A stretch of 53,380 bases of DNA from VRUE01 sp036266075 (GTDB lineage Bacteria > Actinomycetota > Thermoleophilia > Solirubrobacterales > 70-9), in the NCBI GenBank assembly GCA_036266075.1, contig DATANV010000018.1, positions 1 to 53,380 on the forward strand, in the 5' to 3' direction. The notes under the pieces are model-generated. The model was not told the DNA's origin and did not search any database. It was given only the letters and a program-made list of their open reading frames with translations. The translations under genes were made by a program, and so were the position numbers. How positions within the stretch are numbered: position 1 is the first letter of the stretch; the number at the start of each line of letters is the position of its first letter. Shown here in pieces: positions 46,114 through 53,380 of the stretch.

Positions 46114-48488
46114 TCTAGAGGAGCGAGGTCCAGCTCGCGCCAGGGACCTTCACCAGACATCGGTTGCGTGCGGCCCTCGAGCCAGTCGGCCTGCAGGTCG
46201 TCGTAGTGACGGCTGGCGGGATGACCCGACTGACCGGTGAACATCTGCCAGCGCGAACGCTCGGGGGCGGTCGGGTCGGCGACCATCCGCCAACTCGGGG
46301 CCCAGACGGCGTTATAGGGATCGTTGGGGTCGTAAGCGATCTGACTGACGGTCTCCTGGGCGCCGCCGGCTCGCAGCCTGCGGTTGAGCAGCCGGTCGAG
46401 CAGGGGGTTGGCGTCGCCGAGCGGGTGCGGGAACTTCATCTCGTGGACGTGGCCCCAGCGCCAGCCCTCCGGGTCGGGGCCGAAGCGATCGCTGAGGTCG
46501 TCGAGCGCGCCGGCCAGCGCCTCGAGGGCCAACTCGTCCCAGGGCCTGCCGATCAGCTCCTCGTCGCCCTCCTCCCAGAGTTTCATCAGGTGCGAGTGCC
46601 AGCGCCAGGGTGAGGTGACGTGCGGCGTGAAGCCGTTGTCGGCGCGATCAAGCCAGCGCTCGCAGAGGTCGCGGTCGCCGATTGCGGCCCGGGCGACCTC
46701 GCGGCCGAGTCGCAGCAGGAAGGCCTGGTAGATGGTGCCGGCGATCGAGTCGGGGTCCAGCCGTCCGTCCCAGCTGCGCAGCCGCTCGAGCGCGCTCGTC
46801 TCGCGCTGGCCGGCGGGATCGAGGCGGCCTAGGCGACGCGCCGCCTCGAGGCCCGGGATCGAGAGGTTGTCGGACTGCATCGCCTCGAATCCCTGGACGT
46901 CGTGTTCGTCGCTCGCCCGCAGCAGCTGCTCGATCCGCCGCGCGCGATAGCCGTCGAGCCAGTCGCTGGTTATGTGATGGGGATAGTCGTCGCCGACGAT
47001 GCGATTGTTGGCGGTGACGAGAAAGCCGCTCTCGGGATCGACCGCCGCCGGCAGCTCGTCGTAGGGGATCGCCCCCTCCCACTCGAACTCGCCGTCCCAG
47101 CCCGGCTTCGGCAGATCCGGGCAGCCGCCGCGGCGCAGCGGCAGCTTGCCGATCAGCTTGTAGCCGATCGAGCCGTGACGATCGCCCCAGACCAGGTTCG
47201 ACGCGGGCGAGCTGTGGCCCTCGAGCTTGGCGACCAGCTCCGGGCCCGAGGAGATCTCGTGCAGCTCGAACATGCCGGCGAAGGCGGTCGGCTGATCGAG
47301 CGTTATCCAGCGCAGGGCAAGCGGCTCGGCCTCGTCGGCGCCGAGCGCCTCGTTGACGATCGGGCCGTGGTGGGTGAGGCGCACGTCGAGGACCTCGGGG
47401 GCATCGCGCCCCTTGACAGCGATCTCCTCGCGGACGATCTCCAGCGGTCGCCACTCTCCTTCGAACAGATAGCTGTCGCCCTCGACCCGCTCGACGAACA
47501 GGTCCTGGACGTCGGCCATCACGTTGGTGAAGGTCCAGCAGACGTCGTTGCTCTGGCCCATGTAGACGCCCGGCATGCCCGGCAGCGAGGCGCCGCGGAC
47601 GAAGCGCTCGCCGAGCGTGAGGCCGACCTGGTACCAGATGCCCGGCATGCTCGGCGGCAGGTGCGGGTCGCCGGCCACCAGCGGCGAGCCGGTGGCGCTG
47701 AGCCGGCCGCTGACGGCCCAGTTGTTGGAGCCGCTCGCCTCGGCGGCCATGCCAACCTTGCGGCGCACGGCGTCGATCTGCTCGGCCAGGGCGAGGCCGT
47801 CGCCCGACCAGGGTTCCTGGGTGACGACCGGGTTGTCCGCCGGGTAGCCGGGATCGAGGCGCGCGGCCAGCTCGGGGCCGAGCGCCCGCGTCATGTCGGC
47901 GCGCAGCAGCTCCTTCTCCCAGTTGGTCGAGAGGCCGAAGGCGAGCAGCTTGCCGAGACCGAGGATGTCGGCCGGCCGCCAGGGCTCGAAATCGAGCCGC
48001 AGCAGCTGCATCTCGAAGGGCCGCGCCGGCGCACTGGCCGCGGCGGCGTTGACGCCCGCGCAGAAGCGCTCCAGCAGGCTCCGCAGCCGCGGCTCCAGTT
48101 CCTCCTCCTCGCGCAGGGCGACACGGCGCATGCCGAGCGTGCGCATCAACCGGTCGACCGGCAGGCCCTCGGCTCCGGCGAACTCGGCGACCCGGCCGCA
48201 GACGATGCGCCGGTAGAAGTCCATCTGCCAGAGCCGATCCTGGCCGTGGCAGAAACCCTCGGCAAACCACAGGTCCGCCGCCGAACGGGCCTCGACATGG
48301 GGCACGCCCCAGCGATCGCGCCGCACCCGCACCGGGGCCTCCAGTCCGGTCAGCTTGATCGTCCCCTTCTGCTTGGGCAGCGGCCGGCGGGCGAGGAAGT
48401 GCCAGGCCGCCGCCGCCGAGGCAGCCGCCAGCCCGGTGCCGGCCGCACCGGCCAGTAATCCCGTCCGCACCGCTCTGCCGCGACTCAT
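46110..48488 (-). CDS. Penicillin acylase family Ntn-hydrolase
   Basis: A 792-residue precursor. An N-terminal hydrophobic segment (about 8-30) suggests export or anchoring. The alpha-chain region has VRVRRDRWGVPHVEA and FCHGQDRLWQMDFYRR. The autocatalytic site is GSNNWAVSG with Ser254 as the new N-terminal nucleophile. VAGDPHLPPSMPGIWYQ, MGQSNDVCWTFTNV and LTHHGPIVNEA follow, as in the family. Members cleave amides such as acyl-homoserine lactones, lipopeptides or beta-lactams. ATG 48488 has a TAGGCT box 6 bases upstream. All key residues appear intact. Confidence 0.92.
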   Translation of the reverse strand: MSRGRAVRTGLLAGAAGTGLAAASAAAAWHFLARRPLPKQKGTIKLTGLEAPVRVRRDRWGVPHVEARSAADLWFAEGFCHGQDRLWQMDFYRRIVCGRVAEFAGAEGLPVDRLMRTLGMRRVALREEEELEPRLRSLLERFCAGVNAAAASAPARPFEMQLLRLDFEPWRPADILGLGKLLAFGLSTNWEKELLRADMTRALGPELAARLDPGYPADNPVVTQEPWSGDGLALAEQIDAVRRKVGMAAEASGSNNWAVSGRLSATGSPLVAGDPHLPPSMPGIWYQVGLTLGERFVRGASLPGMPGVYMGQSNDVCWTFTNVMADVQDLFVERVEGDSYLFEGEWRPLEIVREEIAVKGRDAPEVLDVRLTHHGPIVNEALGADEAEPLALRWITLDQPTAFAGMFELHEISSGPELVAKLEGHSSPASNLVWGDRHGSIGYKLIGKLPLRRGGCPDLPKPGWDGEFEWEGAIPYDELPAAVDPESGFLVTANNRIVGDDYPHHITSDWLDGYRARRIEQLLRASDEHDVQGFEAMQSDNLSIPGLEAARRLGRLDPAGQRETSALERLRSWDGRLDPDSIAGTIYQAFLLRLGREVARAAIGDRDLCERWLDRADNGFTPHVTSPWRWHSHLMKLWEEGDEELIGRPWDELALEALAGALDDLSDRFGPDPEGWRWGHVHEMKFPHPLGDANPLLDRLLNRRLRAGGAQETVSQIAYDPNDPYNAVWAPSWRMVADPTAPERSRWQMFTGQSGHPASRHYDDLQADWLEGRTQPMSGEGPWRELDLAPLD

Positions 48489-48494
48489 CGGACT

Positions 48495-48500
48495 AGCCTA
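48495..48500 (-). promoter_or_regulatory. -10 box (TAGGCT) before penicillin acylase gene
   Basis: TANNNT ending 6 bases before ATG 48488. Confidence 0.45.
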
Positions 48501-48530
48501 CTGGCTGGCTGGCCAGTATCTGCTCTGGGC

Positions 48531-49304
48531 TCAGTCGCGGAGGTCGGCTGGCAGGCGACCCTCGGCGTCGAGCTTCTGCAGGTGGGCCTCCATGACGAGC
48601 GCGGCGGCCGGCCGAACCTCGGCGGGAACGTCGTCCCAGACCTCGGCGAGCAGGGCCTGGCGCGAGCGCTCGCCGCGCTGCAGGGCGGCGAGCAGGCGGC
48701 GCTCGCGCATCTCGCGGTGCTCGACGTACTCGGCCAGCTTCGCGGCGGGGTCGGTCACCCACGGGCCGTGGCCAGGGCAGAGCAGCTCCAGCGGCTCTGC
48801 TTGGAGCAGTCGCAGCGAGTCCATGTAGGCGGCGAGCGAGCCGCCGTCGGGCGGGACGAAGGTCGAGCCTTCGCCGAGCACGAGGTCGCCGCTGAAGCAG
48901 ACGCCGTCGCCGGTGAGGAGGCAGACGTGATCGGCGGCGTGCCCGGGCGTGACGAGGGCACGCAGGCCGGCGTACTCGTCGCCGCCCCGAGGCAGAACGA
49001 CCTCGGGCTTCCAGGCTGCCCCGTCAGTCTCCAGCGCCTGTTTCTCGGCAACTGCCGTTACCAGCGTCTCGGCCCCATCGGCGTGATCTCCATGCGAGTG
49101 GGTCAGCAGGACGACGCCGATCCCACCGCGCTGCTCGCCTGCCGCACGCACAGCCTCCAAGTGCCCAGCGTCATCCGGTCCCGGGTCGATCACCACACAC
49201 GGCTCCGACCCGTACAGATACGTATTCGTGCCTTCGAGCGTCATCGGCCCCGGATTCGACGCCACGACCCTGAGAATCTCCTCGTGCCCCGGCGCCTGGT
49301 CCAC
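48531..49304 (-). CDS. MBL-fold metallo-hydrolase
   Basis: A 257-residue metallo-beta-lactamase-fold protein: NPGPMTLEGTNTYLYG, VVIDPGPDDAGH, the metal motif LTHSHGDHADG (HxHxDH, about 69-74), VTPGHAADHVCLL and FSGDLVLGEG. The C-terminal helical part (ERRLLAALQRGERS, ALVMEAHLQKLDAEG) resembles the LACTB2-like nuclease/hydrolase group. The start is uncertain: GTG 49304 lies exactly outside the inverted-repeat element at 49305-49426, whereas TTG 49316 lies inside it. Neither has a ribosome site. Confidence 0.85.
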   Translation of the reverse strand: MDQAPGHEEILRVVASNPGPMTLEGTNTYLYGSEPCVVIDPGPDDAGHLEAVRAAGEQRGGIGVVLLTHSHGDHADGAETLVTAVAEKQALETDGAAWKPEVVLPRGGDEYAGLRALVTPGHAADHVCLLTGDGVCFSGDLVLGEGSTFVPPDGGSLAAYMDSLRLLQAEPLELLCPGHGPWVTDPAAKLAEYVEHREMRERRLLAALQRGERSRQALLAEVWDDVPAEVRPAAALVMEAHLQKLDAEGRLPADLRD

Positions 49305-49426
49305 GTCAGCGGCCAACCCGGTAAGGGTGGAACGTCTTGTACTTTTTTTGCGACTCCATCCTCGGACGGCCAGTCACTTGACTTCAAAAAAAGTTAAGTG
49401 GAACCCCTACCGGGTTGGCCGCTGAC
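49305..49426. repeat. Palindromic MITE-like intergenic element with 23-bp terminal inverted repeats
   Basis: The arms 49305-49327 and 49404-49426 are inverted copies (22 of 23 match; the outer 19 are perfect, starting GTCAGCGGCCAACCC). Inside lies a second 9-bp inverted repeat ACTTTTTTT/AAAAAAAGT (49341-49349, 49386-49394). The element exactly fills the gap between pafBC and the MBL gene and encodes nothing I can see. No target duplication is evident. It could instead be an elaborate terminator. Confidence 0.6.
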
Positions 49427-49430
49427 GCCA

Positions 49431-51488
49431 TCACGCGACGCTCGCGGCCTCTTTGGCGATCGCCTCGCGCGCCTCGGGCGGCTCGAGCACGACCAGGTCG
49501 CCGGCGCCGCGCAGGATCTCGCGCACCAGCCAGGAGGTGCCGGCGTAGGGCAGCTCGACGACCACCGCCCCGTCGGCCAGCTCCTCGACCACCGTGCGCT
49601 CCTCGCGCAGCCAGCGAGCGCGGTCGGGCGATACCCAGACGCGGGCGACCTGCGCGGTCGGCACCTCGCCGTCGGTCATCCAGCCCTCGACCCCGGCCAG
49701 CTCCTCGATCTCGGGCCTCGGCTCGAAGCTCTCCTTCGTCAGCGTCGCCTCTTTGACCCGGTCGAGCTTGAAGTGGCGGACCCCGTCTTTGTTCAGGTCG
49801 AAGCACTCGGCGTACCAGCCCTCGCGCCCGTTCTCCAACCTGTAGGGCTCGACGCGGCGGTCGGTGAACTTGTCCTCGTTCTCTTTGTAGTACTTGATCT
49901 CCAGCACGCGACGGGAGGCGATCGCCTCGTTGACGGCGCGCGCGACCTCGACGTCGCCGCCGCCGGGGGAGGCGATCTCCAGGCCCTCCTCGGAGGGGTC
50001 GTGGCCGAGCGCGGTGACGATCTTCTTGCGGGCGCTCTGCAGGCCGCCCTGCGGCAGGCGGTCGCCGAAGAGGTCGATCGCCGCGACCAGCGCCTTGGCC
50101 TCGAGCGGCAGCAGCCGCGCCGGGCGGGCGAAGTTGTCACCGTAGGGCTCGGAGTCGACCTCGACCTCATCGCCCTGTATTTCGGCGTAGAGCACATAGG
50201 TGCCGCCGCCGAAGTTGACGACGTTCAGCAGGTCGATGTCCTCCTGCAGCTCCTCGTCAGTCAGTTCGAGCCGCTCGCGCAGCTCTGAGACCCTCAGACG
50301 CTCGCCTTTCTTGGCCGAGTCGATCAAGAGGCCGGCGAGGGTGACCAGGCGGGCGAAGCGCTCGGGCCGGATCGCCGCCTCGCCGCGGCCGTTGGAGCGC
50401 GTCCGCCGCGGGGCCTCGCGCAGCGGACGCTCGACCGTCTTGGCCGGTTCGAAGCCGTTCTCGTGGCGGCTGTGCAGCAGGCCGAGCCGCCCGTCCGCCT
50501 CCTCGCGCAGCTCGTCGGGCGCCAGCACCTGGGCGTTCTGGCGCCAGCGCAGGACCCAAGCGATCAGCTCGCGCGGCGAGGCATAGGGGGTCTCGTAGAC
50601 CGAGCCCTTACCGGGGGCGCCATCGGCTTTCTTCGCCGGGCGCAGCTCGCCGTACTCGCCGAAGTCGCGCTCGATCAGCCAGGCGATCCGGTCGCGCACG
50701 AAGATCCTCGCGGTGCCGCGGATCTCACCCAGCTGCCAGTCGGCGCGGCGGCCGTAGTCGCGACGGTCGAAGTCCTCAGGGGGCGCGAAGTCGTGCTCGG
50801 CCTTGGAGGCGTAGCCGACCTTGCCCTGGATGCGCGAGAGGCGGAAGACGCGCACCGCGTCGCGCTCGTGCGCGTGACCGATCAAGTAGAACTGGCCCGA
50901 GCGGAAGACCAGGTGGTAGGGGTCGACCTTGCGCTTCTCGGTCTCGTCGCGCTCCATCGTGTAGTAGGTGAACTCGATCGTCTTGCGGCGCGAGATCGCC
51001 GTCTCGATCTTCGAGAGCCGCTGCGAGAGGTCACGGCCCCCAGCGGAAGCCGTCATCGCCATCTCGACCGGCGCCGGCTCACCCTCGCTGACGGGGTTCG
51101 GGTGGCCCCAGGCGACCTGCTGCAGGGCGAGCCGCAGCGGCTCGGCGTAGGCGAAGCCACCGTCGGTGAGCAGCGAGAGCGCGGTGCTCAGCGAGGCCAG
51201 CTCGTCGTCGGAGAACTCGATCGCGTCGAGGTAGAAGTTCTCCGGCGGCAGCGAGTAGAGCTCGGCCTCGAAGAAGCCCTCGCCCGGTTTCTCGACCCCG
51301 AGCTGGATGCCGAGGCTCTCCAGCTCCGCCCGGTCGGCGTAGAAGCGGCGCGCGAAGGCGTCGTCGTTCATGTCGCTGTAGCCCTCGACCTCGCGCTTGA
51401 TCTCCAGCGCCGAGACCGGCCTGCCCTGCGCCATCAGGAACGAGATCAGCGAGAGCTGGCGAATCAGCTTCTCGGTGTCCTTTGCCAC
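49431..51488 (-). CDS. pafBC: PafBC-type fused tandem WYL transcriptional regulator
   Basis: A 685-residue protein made of two homologous halves. Each has an HTH part (EKLIRQLSLISFLMAQGRPV; PERFARLVTLAGLLIDSAKK) and a WYL-type ligand domain (TIEFTYYTMERDETEKRKV..LIGHAHERDAVRVFRLSRI; VLEIKYYKENEDKFTDRRV..WYAECFDLNKDGVRHFKLD). In most actinobacteria PafB and PafC are separate; together they activate the LexA-independent DNA-damage response. The natural fusion here keeps both halves. GTG 51488 has a TATCCT box 7 bases upstream. It is divergent from a small membrane protein gene. Confidence 0.9.
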   Translation of the reverse strand: MAKDTEKLIRQLSLISFLMAQGRPVSALEIKREVEGYSDMNDDAFARRFYADRAELESLGIQLGVEKPGEGFFEAELYSLPPENFYLDAIEFSDDELASLSTALSLLTDGGFAYAEPLRLALQQVAWGHPNPVSEGEPAPVEMAMTASAGGRDLSQRLSKIETAISRRKTIEFTYYTMERDETEKRKVDPYHLVFRSGQFYLIGHAHERDAVRVFRLSRIQGKVGYASKAEHDFAPPEDFDRRDYGRRADWQLGEIRGTARIFVRDRIAWLIERDFGEYGELRPAKKADGAPGKGSVYETPYASPRELIAWVLRWRQNAQVLAPDELREEADGRLGLLHSRHENGFEPAKTVERPLREAPRRTRSNGRGEAAIRPERFARLVTLAGLLIDSAKKGERLRVSELRERLELTDEELQEDIDLLNVVNFGGGTYVLYAEIQGDEVEVDSEPYGDNFARPARLLPLEAKALVAAIDLFGDRLPQGGLQSARKKIVTALGHDPSEEGLEIASPGGGDVEVARAVNEAIASRRVLEIKYYKENEDKFTDRRVEPYRLENGREGWYAECFDLNKDGVRHFKLDRVKEATLTKESFEPRPEIEELAGVEGWMTDGEVPTAQVARVWVSPDRARWLREERTVVEELADGAVVVELPYAGTSWLVREILRGAGDLVVLEPPEAREAIAKEAASVA

Positions 51489-51495
51489 GAGGCGC

Positions 51496-51501
51496 AGGAT
51501 A
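51496..51501 (-). promoter_or_regulatory. -10 box (TATCCT) before pafBC
   Basis: TANNNT ending 7 bases before GTG 51488. Confidence 0.45.
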
Positions 51502-51570
51502 GTGAGAGCGGCCTTGCCGCCTCCCCGCCCGAGACCCCGGGATCCCGCATTTTGGCGGTTTCCGAGCGGA

Positions 51571-51576
51571 TACTGT
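51571..51576 (+). promoter_or_regulatory. -10 box (TACTGT) before small membrane protein
   Basis: TANNNT ending 10 bases before ATG 51587. Confidence 0.4.
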
Positions 51577-51586
51577 TCCCGCGACG

Positions 51587-51904
51587 ATGGACATTCTTCG
51601 CAACCTCTTCGGCAACGTCACCTCGGGGATCATCCGGCTCGCGGTTACGGCCGGCGTTCTATTCCTCTGTTACCTGTTCATCGTCAAGCCCGTCCTCGAC
51701 ACGACGACCGACGCGATCCACTCGTCTGGCCTCGACCAGATCGGCAAGACGCTGAACACGGTCAACGTGCAGGTCCAGCGCCAGATCCGCCGCTCGTTCA
51801 GGGCGACCAAGGCCCAGGGCGGCAACCCCCAGAAGCTGGTCAAGTGCATCAAGCGGGCAAAGCAAAACGTCGAGAAAATCGAACGCTGTACCAGGCGGTT
51901 CTAA
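51587..51904 (+). CDS. Small single-pass membrane protein of unknown function
   Basis: A 105-residue protein: a short amphipathic N-terminus (MDILRNLFGNVTSG), one membrane helix (about 15-35, IIRLAVTAGVLFLCYLFIV), and a basic, probably helical cytosolic or external part (VQRQIRRSFRATKAQG, LVKCIKRAKQNVEKIERC) with two Cys near the end. I recognise no family. It stands alone on the plus strand, divergent from pafBC over 98 bases and convergent with the YhaM-like gene (10-base gap). Coding is supported by its start context and length only. Confidence 0.6.
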   Translation: MDILRNLFGNVTSGIIRLAVTAGVLFLCYLFIVKPVLDTTTDAIHSSGLDQIGKTLNTVNVQVQRQIRRSFRATKAQGGNPQKLVKCIKRAKQNVEKIERCTRRF

Positions 51905-51914
51905 GGACGGGCGG

Positions 51915-52949
51915 TCAGGCCGCCTGGCGCTGGCCGAAATACGCGGAGCCGGAGAGGGCCCGGTCGAAGCTCGACCAGGTCTCGCCGTCGGGCAGCTCGC
52001 GCTCCAACCGATCGAAGCTGCCGAGCCTGCCGCCGAGGTTGTCGATCATGTGGACCAGGACCGCCTCGCGGGTCGCCGGTACCACCGGAGAGCCGTGCTC
52101 CAGCGAGCCGTGGTGGCTGAGGATGATGTGCAACACGGCCTGTGCGAGCGCGGGGTCGAAGCCGGGGATCTCCTCGATCTCGCGGCGCACCGTGTAGTAG
52201 CCGAGCGGGATCTCACCCTGCAGGCGGCCGGCGTCGGTCAGGTCGATCGCCAGCGGGTCGTCGTTATAGGCCTCGGTCTTGCCGATGTCGTGCAGCAGCG
52301 CGCCGGCAACCGCCACCTCACGGTCGATGCCGGGGAAGAAGTTGGCTGCGGCGCTGACCGCCTGCGCGACCGACACCGTGTGCTCGAGCAGACCGTGACG
52401 GTAAGCCTGGTGGTAGACCTTGGCCGCCGGGGCATCGCGGAAGCGCGCCCAGATCGCGGAGCGCTCGCCGAAGAAGCGATCGAGCAGGTCGCGCAGCTGC
52501 GGCTCCTGCACGGTGGCGAGCAGCTGCCGCAGATCGCCCTCGAGCTGCTCGAAGGAGACGTCGGAGGCGGCGGCGAGATCCTCCGGCAGGTATTCGCCGG
52601 CGGCGGCCGCGCGCAGCTCGCTCAGCTTGACCTTCGGCCCCCAGCGCTCGCTCGTCTCGAGGGCGCCCGCGACGAAGACCGCGGTGCCGGGCGCGGCAAC
52701 GGCGAAGAGCGCCTCGGCCTCCTCCCAAGCGACCGCCTCGAGGCTGCCGCTGGCGTCGCAGAGGGTGAGGCGCAGCCAGGGCTCGCCGTTGCGCTTGCGC
52801 CGCAGCTCGCGCTCGCGGACCGCGTAGACGCCGCGAACCCGCTGGCCGTCCTCCAGCTCGCGCAGCGGTATCCGGGCGGCCGCTGCAGCGGCGGCGGGGG
52901 CCTCCGCGAAGCCGAGCTCAAAGGAGTCGCCGAGTGCCTGCTGAGTCAT
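51915..52949 (-). CDS. YhaM-like 3'-5' exoribonuclease (OB fold plus HD domain)
   Basis: A 344-residue protein. Residues about 25-115 form an OB-fold nucleic-acid-binding domain (VRGVYAVRERELRRKRNGE, PWLRLTLCDASGSLEAVAW, WGPKVKLSELR). Residues about 185-320 are an HD phosphohydrolase domain: RHGLLEHTVSVAQAV, VAGALLHDIGKTEAYN (HD pair) and ILSHHGSLEHGSPV. This is the layout of YhaM/CBF1 nucleases that trim RNA (and DNA) from the 3' end. ATG 52949 has a TACCGT box 9 bases upstream. Confidence 0.9.
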   Translation of the reverse strand: MTQQALGDSFELGFAEAPAAAAAAARIPLRELEDGQRVRGVYAVRERELRRKRNGEPWLRLTLCDASGSLEAVAWEEAEALFAVAAPGTAVFVAGALETSERWGPKVKLSELRAAAAGEYLPEDLAAASDVSFEQLEGDLRQLLATVQEPQLRDLLDRFFGERSAIWARFRDAPAAKVYHQAYRHGLLEHTVSVAQAVSAAANFFPGIDREVAVAGALLHDIGKTEAYNDDPLAIDLTDAGRLQGEIPLGYYTVRREIEEIPGFDPALAQAVLHIILSHHGSLEHGSPVVPATREAVLVHMIDNLGGRLGSFDRLERELPDGETWSSFDRALSGSAYFGQRQAA

Positions 52950-52958
52950 TCTGAGATC

Positions 52959-52964
52959 ACGGTA
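52959..52964 (-). promoter_or_regulatory. -10 box (TACCGT) before yhaM-like gene
   Basis: TANNNT ending 9 bases before ATG 52949. Confidence 0.4.
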
Positions 52965-52984
52965 AAGACGGGTGCGGACGGCGA

Positions 52985-53350
52985 TCAGAGGGCCCCGGCG
53001 AGCCAGTGCCCCAGAGCGACGGCGGCGAAGCCAGCGAGCAGCGAGAGACCGATGTTGAGCCAGACCAGGTGGCTGTGGCCGGCCTCGGCGAGGCGGTGCG
53101 AGTCGAGGATCCAGGTCGAGAAGGTGGTGAAGGAGCCGATGCCGCCGCCGGCGACGACGACCAGCGCCTCGCCCTCCAGCGCCGCGCCGGCAACCAGCCC
53201 CAGCGCCAACGCCCCGGCGAGGTTGACCGCAAGGATGCCGAGCGGGAAGGGGTGCTCGCTGCGCGCGGTGACCGCTGCGTCGATCAGGAAGCGCGCCGCG
53301 GCGGCGGTGCCACCGAGAAGCGCCACGCCAATCCAGGCAGCGGCGCTCAC
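52985..53350 (-). CDS. crcB: Fluoride channel FluC/CrcB
   Basis: A 121-residue protein with four membrane helices, the normal length for a CrcB subunit. It has GGTAAAARFLID near the N-terminus (GGxxGAxxRy-like), FPLGILAVNLAGALALG (conserved Asn) and GGGIGSFTTFSTW, the phenylalanine-box motif. It exports fluoride as a dual-topology or paired dimer. GTG 53350 has AGGAGGG 6 bases upstream. The bases before it can be read as the end of another gene whose TGA overlaps the GTG (GTGA), perhaps the second crcB of a pair, but too little is in the window to call it. Confidence 0.93.
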   Translation of the reverse strand: MSAAAWIGVALLGGTAAAARFLIDAAVTARSEHPFPLGILAVNLAGALALGLVAGAALEGEALVVVAGGGIGSFTTFSTWILDSHRLAEAGHSHLVWLNIGLSLLAGFAAVALGHWLAGAL

Positions 53351-53380
53351 GTCAACCCTCCTGGCGACTTTGCTTCGGAT

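Noticed and set aside
1..53380. CRISPR array
   Set aside because: No regularly spaced short repeats seen; the repeats present are a pair of 70-bp copies and one palindromic element.
53347..53380. 3' end of a second crcB gene
   Set aside because: A TGA overlaps the crcB GTG in GTGA with a plausible frame upstream, but only about ten codons are in the window.

Overview
The window is about 70% GC and densely packed. Genes commonly overlap by 4 bases (ATGA/GTGA) and use GTG or TTG starts. Together with a fused tandem-WYL PafBC protein, a DUF1906 secreted protein and a secreted protein with decapeptide repeats, this points to a high-GC actinobacterium, most likely class Thermoleophilia (Solirubrobacterales-like). 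The taxonomic call is an inference from gene content. Most of the window is one large surface-polysaccharide locus.

Layout. 1-606: start of an Lhr-type helicase, cut by the window edge. 669-3488: two secreted clan GH-A-like glycosidases and a Ser/Gly-rich membrane-anchored protein. 3410-9070: O-antigen ligase/polymerase, priming sugar transferase, pyruvyl transferase and a GT2. 9071-9428: the only long gap; it carries a tRNA-like non-coding RNA candidate with promoter, operator-like palindrome and UUCG terminator on the minus strand. 9429-12901: complete dTDP-L-rhamnose operon (rmlA-D-B-C). 12934-17154: GT2, a coiled-coil protein, a GT4-GT2 fusion and a GT2. 17217-19315: Wzt/Wzm ABC exporter. 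19317-25381: four polytopic membrane proteins resembling GT-C enzymes. 25317-32420: coiled-coil protein, tandem GT2, methyltransferase, SDR epimerase, GT4 and a GT39-like protein. 32353-33130: a DUF4160/DUF2442 pair bounded by 70-bp direct repeats. 33061-40818: DPM-like GT2, two CDP-sugar 2-epimerase-like SDRs, a PP-loop ATPase with a Cys cluster, a polyprenol-phosphate mannosyltransferase-like GT, another membrane protein and a third GH-A paralogue. 40842-53350: flavin/F420 oxidoreductase-like protein, secreted DUF1906, NIDO-type and repeat proteins, penicillin acylase, MBL hydrolase, PafBC, a small membrane protein, a YhaM-like nuclease and a FluC channel.

How it fits together. The priming transferase would load the first sugar on undecaprenyl phosphate. 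Rml enzymes supply dTDP-rhamnose to the GT2/GT4 enzymes, and the pyruvyl transferase, methyltransferase and SDRs modify sugars. GT-C-like proteins, fed by the polyprenol-phosphate sugar synthases, could add residues outside the membrane. Wzt/Wzm exports the chain and the O-antigen ligase-like protein attaches or polymerises it. The secreted glycosidases may trim it.

The most interesting signals are: a recurrent TANNNT box 6-11 bases before about 19 start codons, implying widespread leaderless transcription; a back-to-back promoter at 8191-8200 where two such boxes share one TA; the insertion with duplicated gene ends at 32353-33130; the tRNA-like RNA with an 8/4 acceptor branch; the uncharacterised PP-loop protein; and two small coiled-coil proteins embedded among the glycosyltransferases.
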